A program made the position numbers and the translations under genes. Shown piece by piece: positions 19,905-31,019 of a DNA stretch of 64,000 nt (its first letter is position 1; each line of letters opens with the position of its first letter). The stretch is from Armigeres subalbatus. Lineage: Eukaryota; Arthropoda; Insecta; Diptera; Culicidae. Location: the NCBI RefSeq assembly GCF_024139115.2, contig NC_085141.1, positions 179,006,994 through 179,070,993 on the forward strand, given 5' to 3'. The notes below the pieces were generated by a model, which ran no database searches, was not told where the DNA came from, and worked only from the letters and a program-made list of their open reading frames with translations.

Positions 19905-22900
19905 GCGGGCAGCAGGGACTATGTCCAAGGGCTTGACGATCCCTCCCCAGGCCATCTGCGAGTTGTGGGGCTTGCCTAGGATGTGGTGGGGTTTGACAGT
20001 GGGCCCTGTTAAACCTCTATAAAAAGCTGCATGTATCCGCAAGTAGGCCCCACCAAAGCGACCGTGTGCCGCTCAAAGCGCACAAGCCCAAGTCCTGGTG
20101 TTAGGTGGGACGCTAAACAGCCCTGACACGACGGCCCTCCGACGAGACAGGAGGTTTGCGCTGGCCCAATAAGCCGCCTAGAAAACCAATCATTACGAAC
20201 AATATAAGAGATAATGCGACTCGATATAATCGGCAAAGACCTAGGCGACGAATACAGGATCACGATTGGAAGCTTGGAACATGGAATTGCAAGTCGCTAG
20301 GTTTCGCAGGTTGCGACAGGATGATCTACGATGAATTACATCCCCGCAACTTCGACGTCGTGGCGCTGCAGGAGATTTGCTGGACAGGACAGAAAGTGTG
20401 GAAAAGCGGGCATCGAGCGGCTACCTTCTACCAAAGCTGTGGCACCACCAACGAGCTGGGAACCGGCTTCATAGTGCTGGGTAAGATGCGCCAACGCGTG
20501 ATTGGGTGGCAGCCAATCAACGCAAGGATGTGCAAGCTGAGGATTAAAGGCCGTTTCTTCAACTATAGCATCATCAACGTGCACTGCCCACACGAAGGGA
20601 GACCCAACGACGAGAAAGAAGCGTTCTACGCACAGCTGGAGCAGACATATGATGGATGCCCACTGCGGGACGTCAAAATCGTCATCGGTGACATGAACGC
20701 ACAGGTAGGAAGGGAGGAAATGTATAGACCGGTCATCGGACCGGATAGTCTGCACACCGTATCGAATGACAACGGCCAACGATGCATAAACTTCGCAGCC
20801 TCCCGCGGAATGGTAGTCCGAAGCACCTTCTTCCCCGCAAAAATATCCACAAGGCCACATGGAGATCACCTAACCAAGAAACGGAAAACCAAATCGACCA
20901 CGTTCTAATCGACGGTAAATTCTTCTCCGACATCACGAATGTCCGCACTTACCGCAGTGCGAATATTGAATCCGACCACTACCTCGTTGCAGTATGCCTG
21001 CGCTCAAAACTCTCGACGGTGTACAACACGCGTCGAAGTCGGACGACGCGGCTTAACATTGGGCGGCTACAAGATGGTAGACTAGCCCAAGAATACGCGC
21101 AGCAGCTGGAAGTGGCACTTCCAACGGAAGAGCAGCTAGGCGCAGCGTCTCTTGAAGATGGCTGGAGAGATATTCGATCCGCCATTGGTAGCACCGCAAC
21201 CGCTGCACGTGGCACGGTGCCCCCGGATCAGAGAAACGACTGGTATGACGGCGAATGTGAGCAGTTAGTGGAAGAGAAGAATGCAGCATGGGCGAGATTG
21301 CTGCAACACCGCACGAGGGCGAACGAGGCACGATATAAACAGGCGCGGAACAGACAAAACTCGATTTTCCGGAGGAAAAAGCGCCAGCAGGAAGATCGAG
21401 ACCGTGAAGAAACGGAGCAACTGTACCGCGCTAATAACACACGAAAGTTCTATGAGAAGTTAAACCGTTCACGTAAGGGCCACGTGCCACAGCCTGATAT
21501 GTGTAAGGACATAAACGGGAACCTTCTTACGAACGAGCGTGAGGTGATCCAAAGGTGGCGGCAGCACTACGAAGAACACCTGAATGGCGATGTGGCAGAC
21601 GAAGATGGCGGTATGGCGATGGACCTGGGAGAACGCGCGCAGGACATAATTCTACCGGCTCCGGATCTCCAGGAAATCCAGGAGGAGATTGGCCGGCTGA
21701 AGAACAACAAAGCCCCTGGGGTTGACCAACTACCAGGAGAGCTATTTAAACACGGTGGTGAGGCACTGGCTAGAGCGCTGCACTGGGTCATTACCAAGAT
21801 TTGGGAGGAAGAAGTTTTGCCGCAGGAGTGGATGGAAGGTGTCGTGTGTCCCATCTACAAAAAGGGCGATAAGCTGGATTGTAGCAACTACCGCGCAATC
21901 ACATTGCTGAACGCCGCCTACAAGGTACTCTCCCAAATTTTATGCCGTCGACTAGCACCAACTGCAAGGGAGTTCGTGGGGCAGTACCAGGCGGGTTTTA
22001 TGGGCGAACGCTCCACCACGGACCAGGTGTTCGCCATTCGCCAAGTACTGCAGAAATGCCGCGAATACAACGTGCCCACACATCATCTATTCATCGACTT
22101 CAAAGCCGCATATGATACAATCGATCGGGACCAGCTATGGCAGCTAATGCACGAACACGGTTTTCCGGATAAACTGACACGGTTGATCAAAGCGACGATG
22201 GATCGGGTGATGTGCGTAGTTCGAGTTTCAGGCGCATTCTCGAGTCCCTTCGAAACCCGCAGAGGGTTACGGCAAGGTGATGGTCTTTCGTGTTTGCTAT
22301 TCAACATCGCTTTGGAAGGGGTAATACGAAGAGCAGGGATTAACACGAGTGGTACAATTTTCAATAAGTCCGTCCAGCTATTTGGTTTCGCCGACGACAT
22401 AGATATTATGGCACGAAACTTTGAGAAGATGGAGGAAGCCTACATCAGACTGAAGAGGGAAGCTAAGCGGATCGGACTAGTCATCAACACGTCGAAGACG
22501 AAGTACATGATAGGAAGAGGTTCAAGAGAAGACAATGTGAGCCACCCACCGCGAGTTTGCATCGGTGGTGACGAAATCGAGGTGGTAGAAGAATTTGTGT
22601 ACTTGGGCTCACTGGTGACTGCCGAAAATGACACCAGCAGAGAAATTCGGAGACGCATAGTGGCTGGAAATCGTACGTACTTTGGACTCCGCAAGACGCT
22701 CCGATCGAATAGAGTTCGCCGCCGTACTAAACTGACAATCTACAAAACGCTCATTAGACCGGTAGTCCTCTACGGACACGAGACCTGGACGATGCTCGTG
22801 GAGGACCAACGCGCACTTGGAGTTTTCGAAAGGAAAGTGCTGCGTACCATCTATGGTGGGGTGCAGATGGCGGACGGTACGTGGAGGAGGCGAATGAACC

Positions 22901-23211
22901 ACGAATTGCATCAGCTGTTGGGAGAACCATCCATCGTTCACACCGCGAAAATCGGACGACTGCGATGGGCCGGGCACGTAGCCAGAATGTCGGACAGTAA
23001 CCCGGTGAAAATGGTTCTCGACAACGATCCGACGGGCACAAGAAGGCGAGGTGCGCAGCGGGCAAGGTGGATCGATCAGGTGGAAGATGACTTGCGGACC
23101 CTCCGTAGACTGCGTGGTTGGCGACGTGTAGCCATGGACCGAGCCGAATGGAGAAGACTCTTATATACCGCACAGGCCACTTCGGCCTTAGTCTGATTAA
23201 ATAATAAATAA
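19905..23211 (+). mobile_element. RTE-clade non-LTR retrotransposon, near full length
   Basis: A 3.3-kb element bounded by a 13-bp perfect target duplication. It begins with a GC-rich leader of about 250 bp (GCGGGCAGCAGGGACTATG...) and encodes an AP-like endonuclease and a reverse transcriptase. It ends in a short A/T-rich tandem tail (TAAATAATAAATAA) rather than poly(A), as RTE elements usually do. No separate ORF1, LTR or RNase H domain is seen. The long open RT frame and perfect duplication suggest a fairly recent insertion, but one frameshift breaks the polyprotein. Confidence 0.9.
20156..23196 (+). pseudogene. RTE endonuclease-reverse transcriptase, one frameshift
   Basis: Frame 1 (to 20908) carries the endonuclease: LGTWNCKSL, VALQEICWTG (catalytic Glu), IINVHCPHEG and IVIGDMNAQVG (Asp/Asn). 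A one-register slip near 20830-20840 (FFP then K or R) moves the rest to a second frame that runs open to 23196. That frame holds the last endonuclease block (IESDHYLVAV, catalytic His) and the RT blocks: NNKAPGVDQLPGEL, CPIYKKGDKLDCSNYRAITL, FIDFKAAYDTID (first catalytic Asp), RRGLRQGDGLSCLLFN, FGFADDIDIM (catalytic FADD), INTSKTKYM and EFVYLGSLV. A C-terminal LRWAGHVARM motif is typical of RTE/BovB-type proteins. The protein nicks target DNA and primes cDNA synthesis from its own RNA. The first frame has no early ATG, so its start is unresolved. Confidence 0.9.
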
Positions 23212-23224
23212 TGATTTAATTCAT
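23212..23224 (+). repeat. RTE target-site duplication, right copy
   Basis: TGATTTAATTCAT, identical to 19892-19904, directly after the A/T tail. Confidence 0.9.
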
Positions 23225-23673
23225 AATTTTCTCATGTTTTCCGTAGTTTCTATGTGTAAATGTGAAACACTTCAAAAGTAGAAGCCTTCATGTTCCCTTC
23301 TCAATGAAAAACGTTTCATTTGCATTCGATTTATATAGTCTAGTCTAGAGTACGGATTTCGATGTCCCACGATATATATTGATATGAGACAATTGAATGG
23401 ACCATATGTAAGTTTATTTTTTGAATAAAAGAATATCAATATCTGGAATGTGACTTTTATGCGAGTAAATATCAAGATGAGGCAACACAATTAGGGATTT
23501 AGTTTTAAAATTAGAACAAAGCCTACTATGTTATCAGTTTTTCTTAAACAGGAGACAATTTTAAGCTAGTTTCTAGAAAGAAAATAAAAATCATAAAAAA
23601 TTACATGGGACTCTTATGCGAATTTAGTCACCTTTACAACCTCGTGCATCTTGAGTCTCACTGAGTACATATA

Positions 23674-26600
23674 TGGGTCATTCCATATGAAGTGACCGAG
23701 AAAAAATGCAAACGTGCAATCGACTTTCTTAGAATTGAATGAAATTTTGACCAATTGTTTATGTATGAGTTATACCCCAAAAACCAAAATTTCGTGGTGA
23801 TTGGACCTCCCCACGATTAATAAGACCATCCCCCTTTTCGGACAAATGTATGAAACTCATCATATTGTTTTGTACATATCTCTGGAACTGTGAGGTCTAT
23901 AATGAATCTAAGGTAACCATTCAAAAGAAGATTTTTCAAGGAATTTATAAAAAAAATAATTTGTTGATGTGCAGTGTTGCCAAATGAACAATTTTTAAGT
24001 TTTTGTGAAAATGCATTTTTACCCAATGAGTATATTTTATTCAGAAAATAACCTCACCAGCGTGTTCCTTGACCATTTTACATTGGGAACGCTTAAAACC
24101 CTGAGGTACTATGTTCCGATTTTGAGATACAGGATTTAAAAATTGAAAAGTCCTTTTTCACTGTGAACATTGTAGATTTTTTTTACTGATTTCCGAACAT
24201 ACACACATATACGCATTGACACATACATAACACACATACACAGCTCGATTGTCTGCTTCCCCATTTACAGCATTGCGTTAGAAAATTTATAAGGAGATTA
24301 GCATGGAAAAATGTATTTTTTGCATTTTTGCTCCTAGCGGCTTTATTTTATCGTTAATTCAAACATCTGACTCAATACTGAGAGATGCTAAAAGAGTTTT
24401 CTGAAGAATAAGCATTGCTGGAAATATTACAACGCTTTGAAGATTGATTATTGGAATCATATGCAAGAAATCAATGTTTCTGCCAGCACTATCTGATCAA
24501 CTGTCCTTACTATGTCTGAAACTCGATTATGCATATGTACAACATGTGATAGATTTAGTTCGGAAAAGGTATTGGAGGGTAATCGCCCCTTCTGTGGGCT
24601 TTGATCCCACTGTCCTGGTTAGACGGAAAAACCATTTCTCTTTCCGGAATTTTCCATTAAAAATTAATCTGAATAACTACAATTTGTTCCTCAGCACTAA
24701 AAGTAACACTCAGTTGAATTATTGGTACACGTAGTTTGGCAGTTCTGGTAGAATAAACAATTTTGGTCGTCGTTCCTGCAAGGCTCCTTCTTCTTCAAAG
24801 ATTTTCGGCATCCTTAGGGTTAACTATTAAAAATTAAAACAATATGTCACATGGTTTACGAAAATCTGAATTCTCTAGGAGTAAAAAATGCAAAAAATAT
24901 AGCGAATATTGGCCGTTAAACAGCAAATATTATCCATTTATTTTCAAAATACAGCAAATAAAATCATTATTTCAAAGAAGACCATTTTTATGATGTTTGT
25001 TATTGGTCTACTATTTGCATACTTTGATAATATACACACACAGTTGACAATTTTTGATTACATGGTGAGTGAGAGTGAGCTCATGGCTATCGCCAAACCA
25101 CATTTGCGTGCTGTGAAGTGTGGGTTTGATAAAGTAGTAGTAAGATTAAAATTCTCGTGGATTCTGCTCTAGTGGACTAGTATTGACATTAAGGTCTTCT
25201 TCTCCCTTTTATATAGCTACAAAATACGTTTAAAAATTGCATCCAACGTTTTTCGCCATTTTCAACCCTCTTACCCTTACCCTCACAAATAGTCACAAAT
25301 CACTAACCCTCTCCTTCTGTACGTACAAGTACCATTTACATAATGATTTGCCTTTTCATACATTATTTTTCCATAATAACATAGTGAAAGTCTACTTCCT
25401 TATGAGCTAATTTATTTTTACCTCTCTCGTACACTAAGTGTACCGAAAGGCTTTATGTTCGCTCCAAAAACAATATTTTTATAGAAGACGGGAGACCCAT
25501 AGTGTTGTATACCAATCGACTCAGCTCAACGAATTGAGGTGATGTCTGTGCGTGTATGTATGTGTGTGTGTGCGTGAAAAAGTCTCATCCACTATTTAAG
25601 GGCTTGTCCTTAACCGATTTATTCGCACCATGTTGCATTTTACTGGAAATCTTGTCCCATTGTTTCCTATTAAAATTTTACTGGTCGGGATTATGGGCTC
25701 GAAAATTATGGTCAAAATACTATTTCCATAATGCACGAGAAAGGCACCATTACCGCTAGGTAAATTAATCAGGGTTTTTTAGATAACCATATCGTTTCTT
25801 TTGTCGTAATTGCCTCTCGTATGTCTTTCCTTTGTTGTTTTTTTAGAAAATGTTTGTTTAACGGTGATGAAATTCTTGTTTCATTTCTATGTCCCGTAAC
25901 AGTAATGAAACAAGATCTTCATCAATTTTTCCTTATCGTCATAAATTTAGTATTATTCGTTTCCTCCCTACTGTGATACTGTATTCCCTAATCCATATTG
26001 AAACACGAGTCTTTCGGTTCACTTAATCTAACGTTATTTTGTAGGAATAAAATGTATAATAATTTCGGCTCCGTAACGCTCAACGGCATATGAGCCGAGA
26101 GCTTTCGAAATTAATAAATGTTTTATAAAATTAAAAAAAAAATCTTTCCATAGCAGGTGAAATAATATAGTATATATGTGAGTAATAGTTAATAGTACGC
26201 TCTACAACAATACAGAAAAGCTATTCCTTCCAAAGCGTAGTCACTAGCGTAGCGTGCCAAGTACATTATTTTCTATTCAAAGGCTCAAGTTAAATGTTTT
26301 ACAAATTATTTGAAGAAAACAATATCTTCGAATTCCTGGCAATTCGATAAAAGGTAAAGGTTCGGTATGCATAACACAATCTTATGTGATTGATAAGTTC
26401 CATATGAATCATATAATATTCAGAACTCCATAACTCGAGAACGGCTCATAGTACCTTGGGGTTTCGAGTGTTTCTTATACAAAATTTTCTGGAGAACACG
26501 ATGCTGGTGTTATTTTCCAAATAAAAATATACTCATTGGCAGAAAATACGATTTAATACTTAAAACGCAAAAACAATAGAGTTGGCAACACTTCTACTCA

Positions 26601-26881
26601 AAATCGATATTTTTCTCAAAAAGTTTGAAGAATTCTCTTCAAAATGCATAAAAAAAAGTTATTTGTAGCTTAAAAACTGTCCGAGATATGAGTTGTTCAA
26701 AAATATGATTTTTACAAATCGTCAAAAACGGGGGGTGCTCCCATTTGCCAAGGGGTTGTCCAATCATCAAATAAATTTGGATTTTTATATATAATCGATA
26801 GATAAACAAATCCACGAAACTTGATAACCATCGGTGAAAGTCGATTACAAGTGGTTCGGTCACTTGGTATGGAATGACCCA
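23674..26881. mobile_element. 3.2-kb TA-flanked element with long inverted arms
   Basis: Ends TGGGTCATTCCATAT... and its reverse complement ...ATGGAATGACCCA, with TA at 23672-23673 and 26882-26883. Sequence similarity extends inward as imperfect arms of about 500 bp (23674-24190 and about 26400-26881), giving a fold-back form. The middle has CA-rich runs and, at 25430-25590, part of the element family found whole at 41936-42850. No transposase frame is seen. A half copy occurs at 55460-56042. It lies inside the 19053-27167 element. Confidence 0.7.
25430..25590 (-). mobile_element. fragment of the 41936-42850 element family
   Basis: Contains TACCGAAAGGCTTTATG, ACCCATAGTGTTGTATACC and AATCGACTCAGCTC, then a TGTGTGCGTG run. 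These are the diagnostic words of the right part of the 41936-42850 element, in reverse orientation. Neither terminus is complete here. Confidence 0.5.
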
Positions 26882-27169
26882 TATTGTGAATTTAATACGG
26901 AAAACATACCTTATCTCTGTATGTAGCGCAGTGTTTCAACTTGCCCCGATACGCGGGGCAAGTTGAAACGATGCACATAAAAAAGTAATTTCAATATACA
27001 AAATATTTATAAAAAAGATTGGTGAGGTTGCTTATTTTTTATGTATAATCTTTGGACCGAACTAGCAAACACCGCAAACGGATTCAAAATTTATTAAAAA
27101 GCGATTTTTTTATAGCACTTCAAAGTTCAACTTTGAAAAAACCGTTTCAACTTGCCCCGGTGTACCTTA

Positions 27170-27320
27170 CCAAACCTTGTTACTTGGGCACAGCAGGTGA
27201 ATGACGTGGTGAAGAAGGTGTATAACACTCTGAGGACATTCAAGCGATTTGCCTCGGTGATCTCGATACAAACAAGACGAAAGCTAGTGCAAGCCGTAAT
27301 AGCAAGCATGAAAAGATTCA
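27170..27320 (+). pseudogene. CR1/L2-like LINE remnant, 3' continuation
   Basis: Continues the polyprotein interrupted at 19050. It reads WAQQVNDVVKKVYNTLRTF and then RRKLVQAVI, which matches the post-RT segment of LINE proteins of this group (a W..QV....V..V...L pattern). Similarity ends near 27320. The element is old and broken; its 3' end was not found. Confidence 0.7.
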
Positions 27321-27359
27321 TATGAGTCCTATACCACATTGAATGATAAATTTGAATAC

Positions 27360-27900
27360 TTTATGAGGTTTAGTAATCTTGAACGTCAAGTCAGTGATCA
27401 ATTTTTAGGAATACGAGATGCTCAAGGTTCTTCAAAATGTTTTCAAGATCATCCTACGGTATCTACCAGATCAACCAAGGCTTTTGGAATGTCCTCATCG
27501 TCGGTATATACCCAATCCTGTTCAAAAAGCATATGCGCAGCATGTTAACAGAATTTTCTTGAATATGAGATTTTTAAGGTACTCCAAAACTAACCCTAGC
27601 TCAGCCCACGGTATCTACCAGATCAACCAAGGCTTTTATATAGAATGTCCTCATCGACGGTTTGTCAATCCCAGTCAATCATCAAATGGGCATCATGTAA
27701 AATGAATTTTCTTGAATACAAGATGTTCAATGTACTCCAAAACATTCTCGAGTTCAGCCAACGGTATCTACCGGATCAACCAAGTACTTGGCAATATCCT
27801 CGTAATCGGTATATACCTCATCTGGTGCAATAAGCATATGTGCATAATGTAAACCCAATTTTCTTGAATACCGAGATGCTCAAGGTACTCCAAAACGTTA
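27360..27900 (+). repeat. tandem array, about 153-bp units (~3.5 copies)
   Basis: Successive units carry GGT(T/A)CT(T/C)CAAAA at about 27423, 27578, 27730 and 27883, CTACC(A/G)GATCAACCAAG near the unit middle, and TTTTCTTGAATA at the start of the next unit. Units have diverged considerably. The array is homologous, in inverted orientation, to the array at 28495-29510. The frames over it are by-products. Confidence 0.7.
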
Positions 27901-27910
27901 AAAAAAAAAA

Positions 27911-28250
27911 TAGTCGCTTACCAAGGCGATTTCCAATATATTTCCTTCCCAACTAACATACTATTCCTTTCCAGTGCGCTCATGGAGATGCAGAGGATTC
28001 CTCGGTCTCTTGTAGCAATGAGTGTCGAACTAATTTTCTTCCCCTTATCCTAATTGACTGTGAGGACGTGGCCGTCATCGTTATTGCTCTTGAATTAAAG
28101 AAACTCCGAAGCATGTACAGTGAGAATAGCTTTCTTGTACCGAGAAAACTATTCAATTGGTGAGATGTGCATTATTTGTTGTCTCTCGGCCAATCACGAC
28201 TAGCAACTACGATGGGTATAGTCAATCAATCAAAGCTAAGCTAAGCTCTA
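27911..28250 (-). mobile_element. partial inverted copy of the 14051-15545 element
   Basis: Reverse-complement match to 14100-14220 joined directly to 14896-15105. It shares TTACCAAGGCGATTTCCAAT-like, GAGGATTCC, CTCACTGTACATGC and GCTAAGCTAAGC stretches. It lacks the nested 671-bp MITE and so shows the pre-insertion site. It lies between two inverted-related satellite arrays. Confidence 0.7.
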
Positions 28251-28494
28251 TGACAAGATACCATTTTTGTATTCGTATTTCATGAAGCTTCCAACCCACA
28301 AATTTCCTAGACTGTGACCGGAATTAAAACCCAGCCACCTTCATCATGATTCTGCATCACAACTAAGGAAGGCAGAGTAACCGAGAACATATTTTTATTA
28401 TTGAACCATATGCTTCTATGAGTTGACATTGAGTCTTAGAAAATCGACTCAAGAGTTATCAACTGAAGCAGAAATAAATAAGTGAAATCTTATC

Positions 28495-29223
28495 GACTTA
28501 ATGGTCCTGCAGGGATATTCAACGATGCACGGATAAATTTTTCATGACTTGGTTGACCGGGTAGATCACATGTTCTGAATTCCAGGACGTTTTGAAGAAC
28601 CATAAAGGGCTTATGGTTGCTCGTAAAAATAATAAGCTCAACGGACCTGCTAGAATGTTCAGTGATGCATGAAAACACCGATCTTGATTTGGTTGATCGG
28701 ATAGATCATGTGTTATAAACTTCAAGACGTGTTGGAGAACCAGAAAAACCTGTAGTAGGTTGTAAAAGGAATTGACCTTCTGGGATGTTTGGCGCTGAAC
28801 GGATTTGTCTTTCATAACTTGGTTGATCAGGTAGAACACATGTTCTGAACTTTTGGGGAACCATAAAGGACTTGTAGTTGCTTTTAAAGGTAATAAGTGC
28901 AATCCTATTGGCTCAACGGACCTGCTGGGATGTTTAGTTATGCACGGATACATCGTTCAGGACTTGGTTGATCGGGTAGATCACATGCTCTGAACTTCAG
29001 GACGTTCTGGGAAACCATAAAGGGCCTGTAGTAGCTTGAAAAAGTAATTAGTGCAATCCTATCGGCTCAACAGACCAGCTGGGGTGTCTACTGATGCACG
29101 GACACAACGTTCAGGACTTGGTTGGTCGGGTAGATCACATTTTTTGAACTCCAGGACGTTTTGGAGAACCATAAAGGGCCTGTAGTTGCTTGTTTAGGAC
29201 TTGGTTGATCGGGTAGATTACAC
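28495..29223 (+). repeat. tandem array of ~150-bp units (~5 copies)
   Basis: Units start at about 28500, 28633, 28768, 28911 and 29065 with CTCAACGGACCTGCTGGGATG or close variants. Each contains GACTTGGTTGATCGGGTAGATCACATG and AGGACGTTTTGGAGAACCATAAAGG words. Spacing ranges from about 133 to 154 bp because of indels. Read on the minus strand, the unit core aligns with the 27360-27900 array. The array continues beyond the MITE at 29224-29460 for about 50 bp. Confidence 0.75.
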
Positions 29224-29460
29224 ACACTTAATTTTCACTAGGATCTCAGCAATTTGTTCAACTTTTACCGAAATTTGCACAGTCGAGCCCCAGCAAACAT
29301 GTTTTTCGCTGAAATACCTGTCAAAGTTGCTGAGAATCAGCAAATAATTTGCCGAAACTCAGCAAACAAACCTCATTTATGACGGGATATCGGTTTTTTC
29401 AATTTGTTGGGTACTCGGCTGTGCGGATTTTGCCGAGCTGCAGAAATAAAAACTGAGTGT
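29224..29460. mobile_element. 237-bp MITE inserted in the satellite array
   Basis: Interrupts a repeat unit: GGGTAGATTACA lies to the left, and TGTTCTTAACTCTAGGACG, the rest of the unit, lies to the right. Its ends are ACACTTAATTTTCACT and, on the other strand, ACACTCAGTTTTTATT. The interior is rich in CAGCAAA and GCCGA words. The exact target duplication was not resolved. Confidence 0.6.
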
Positions 29461-30483
29461 TCATGTTCTTAACTCTAGGACGTTTTGCAGAACTTGAAAC
29501 AGTTTACATTTGTCCAAAACTCGATTAATTTATGTATTATGATCACATGGATATTTTTTGACATACATCTCGGTTTAAGAAATTTTGTTTCTAGACATAT
29601 TTACTGATGCACTCGAGGAAATGTACTCCAAAATAGTTTGGGGCCATCCAGAAACCACGTGGTCATATTTTTGAAGATTTTAACCCCCCCCCCCATGTGG
29701 CTTATCGTGGTCATTTGGCAGACCCCACCCCCTCCCCTTTGACCACGTGGTTTTTCAAGTAATTTTTTTTTAAAAACCTTATATAACTAAAACATATGGT
29801 TAATCCGATCAATTTTGAAGATGGACAATTTTAACTGATTCAAAATCAAACTAAACCCAGCATGGAAATTATAAATTTTCATGAATTCGAACATTTTGAT
29901 TATGTTATCAAGTTGTAATGTGTATCAGGTATTAGTATATCTAGAACTCGCACACCTTCGATGCATCAGGAGGAAACAAAAAAATGTGGACTCGCGAATA
30001 TGTTATAAAAATTTGTAATGGTTTAGAAATATTCCAAAATATCCCTATATTTTTTATTTTTTTTATTTCTTTATTGGTGATTTTTTTAAAATAATTATGA
30101 AGCTCACCACTGAATATCCCTATAGATTTCTAAGAGTATTTGGGATATTCCGTAGCTCTGGAGGTACTGGAAATTCTTAAGATATATTAACCTCAGCGAA
30201 GCATCTGAGCTGAACTGAAGGTTTTTCTAAGTTCATACAAGTTTTATTAAGAATCTCAAAACTCTCTTCATTATGCCAAGATTCTATGATTCTAATCAGA
30301 ACCGTAACACAATGTCCTTAATATTCCTTTGCCTGAATTATACAGTTTTGGCTTAAAATGAAAGTTTTCATTTTAAATCTACAGCCTTTAATATCTTTGG
30401 GTTCCTTTTGATATTCTAGAATTTATTGTTATATTTTGGTATTTAACCCTCTCAGGACGATTTTTTTACATGGATTTAACGTA

Positions 30484-31017
30484 CCGTCAACGGGGGGAAG
30501 AAGATCGTTTTTAAGACAAAACACGCAATAACAATGTGTGTTTACATTTTAAATCGAAACAAATATTTTCAAAACATGTACTGCTATACGTTGCAATAAT
30601 CAACAACTTTAGTTTTCTGAAATGCGTTCGCATTTATTAAAATAAATTAAATTATCACACATTTTTTGAGTAATCTGGTTTGGGGTGAAGTTGATCAAGA
30701 CAGCTCTACTAAAATCATTATGACCTAGTAGTCAAAATACACTAGGTTATTTGTATAAATGTTGAATTTACTACGTAAAGAAGTCTACGAAGTCAATATT
30801 TGAAACGAAAATAGCGTCATTTATGACTATCTCTCTCTTTCTTCCACAAAATACATTTTCATGATTATAATCGAACAACTCGGATTTCTACCTAGCGGTA
30901 ACATTACTTGAACGGAGAATATTGTTGACTACCGTTTCATAAAAAAATTTGGCACTTTTGACTGACACATCAAATGATCATCTTCACCTCAATGATCATC
31001 TTCCCCCCAGTTGACGG
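30484..31017. mobile_element. 534-bp TA-flanked MITE, CCGTCAAC ends
   Basis: The left end CCGTCAACGGGGGGAAGAAG and right end (minus strand) CCGTCAACTGGGGGGAAGAT match, with TA at 30482-30483 and 31018-31019. The word GGGGTGAAGTTGATCAA recurs inside. Non-coding. It is nested within the 29640-33057 element. Confidence 0.75.
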
Positions 31018-31019
31018 TA

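Larger units (their letters stand above)
19053..27167. mobile_element. 8.1-kb TA-flanked TIR element splitting the LINE
   Basis: Ends are AGGTACACCGGGGCAAG on the left and the reverse complement on the right, with TA at 19051-19052 and 27168-27169. Joining the flanks through one TA restores an open, LINE-like frame across the junction. Subterminal copies of CGGGGCAAGTTGAAAC occur at about 19077, 19473 and 26954 in direct and 26932 in inverted orientation. These could be transposase-binding repeats. Without the RTE (19905-23211) and the 23674-26881 element it is about 1.6 kb, with no transposase frame. The TA target suggests the Tc1/mariner group in the broad sense; the family is not recognised. 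Confidence 0.8.

Noticed and set aside
20336..20948. Minus-strand frames opposite the RTE endonuclease
   Set aside because: Shadows of the plus-strand coding sequence.
27418..28953. Open frames over the ~150-bp tandem arrays, both strands
   Set aside because: They repeat with the array period and are interrupted at irregular points; no protein family is suggested.
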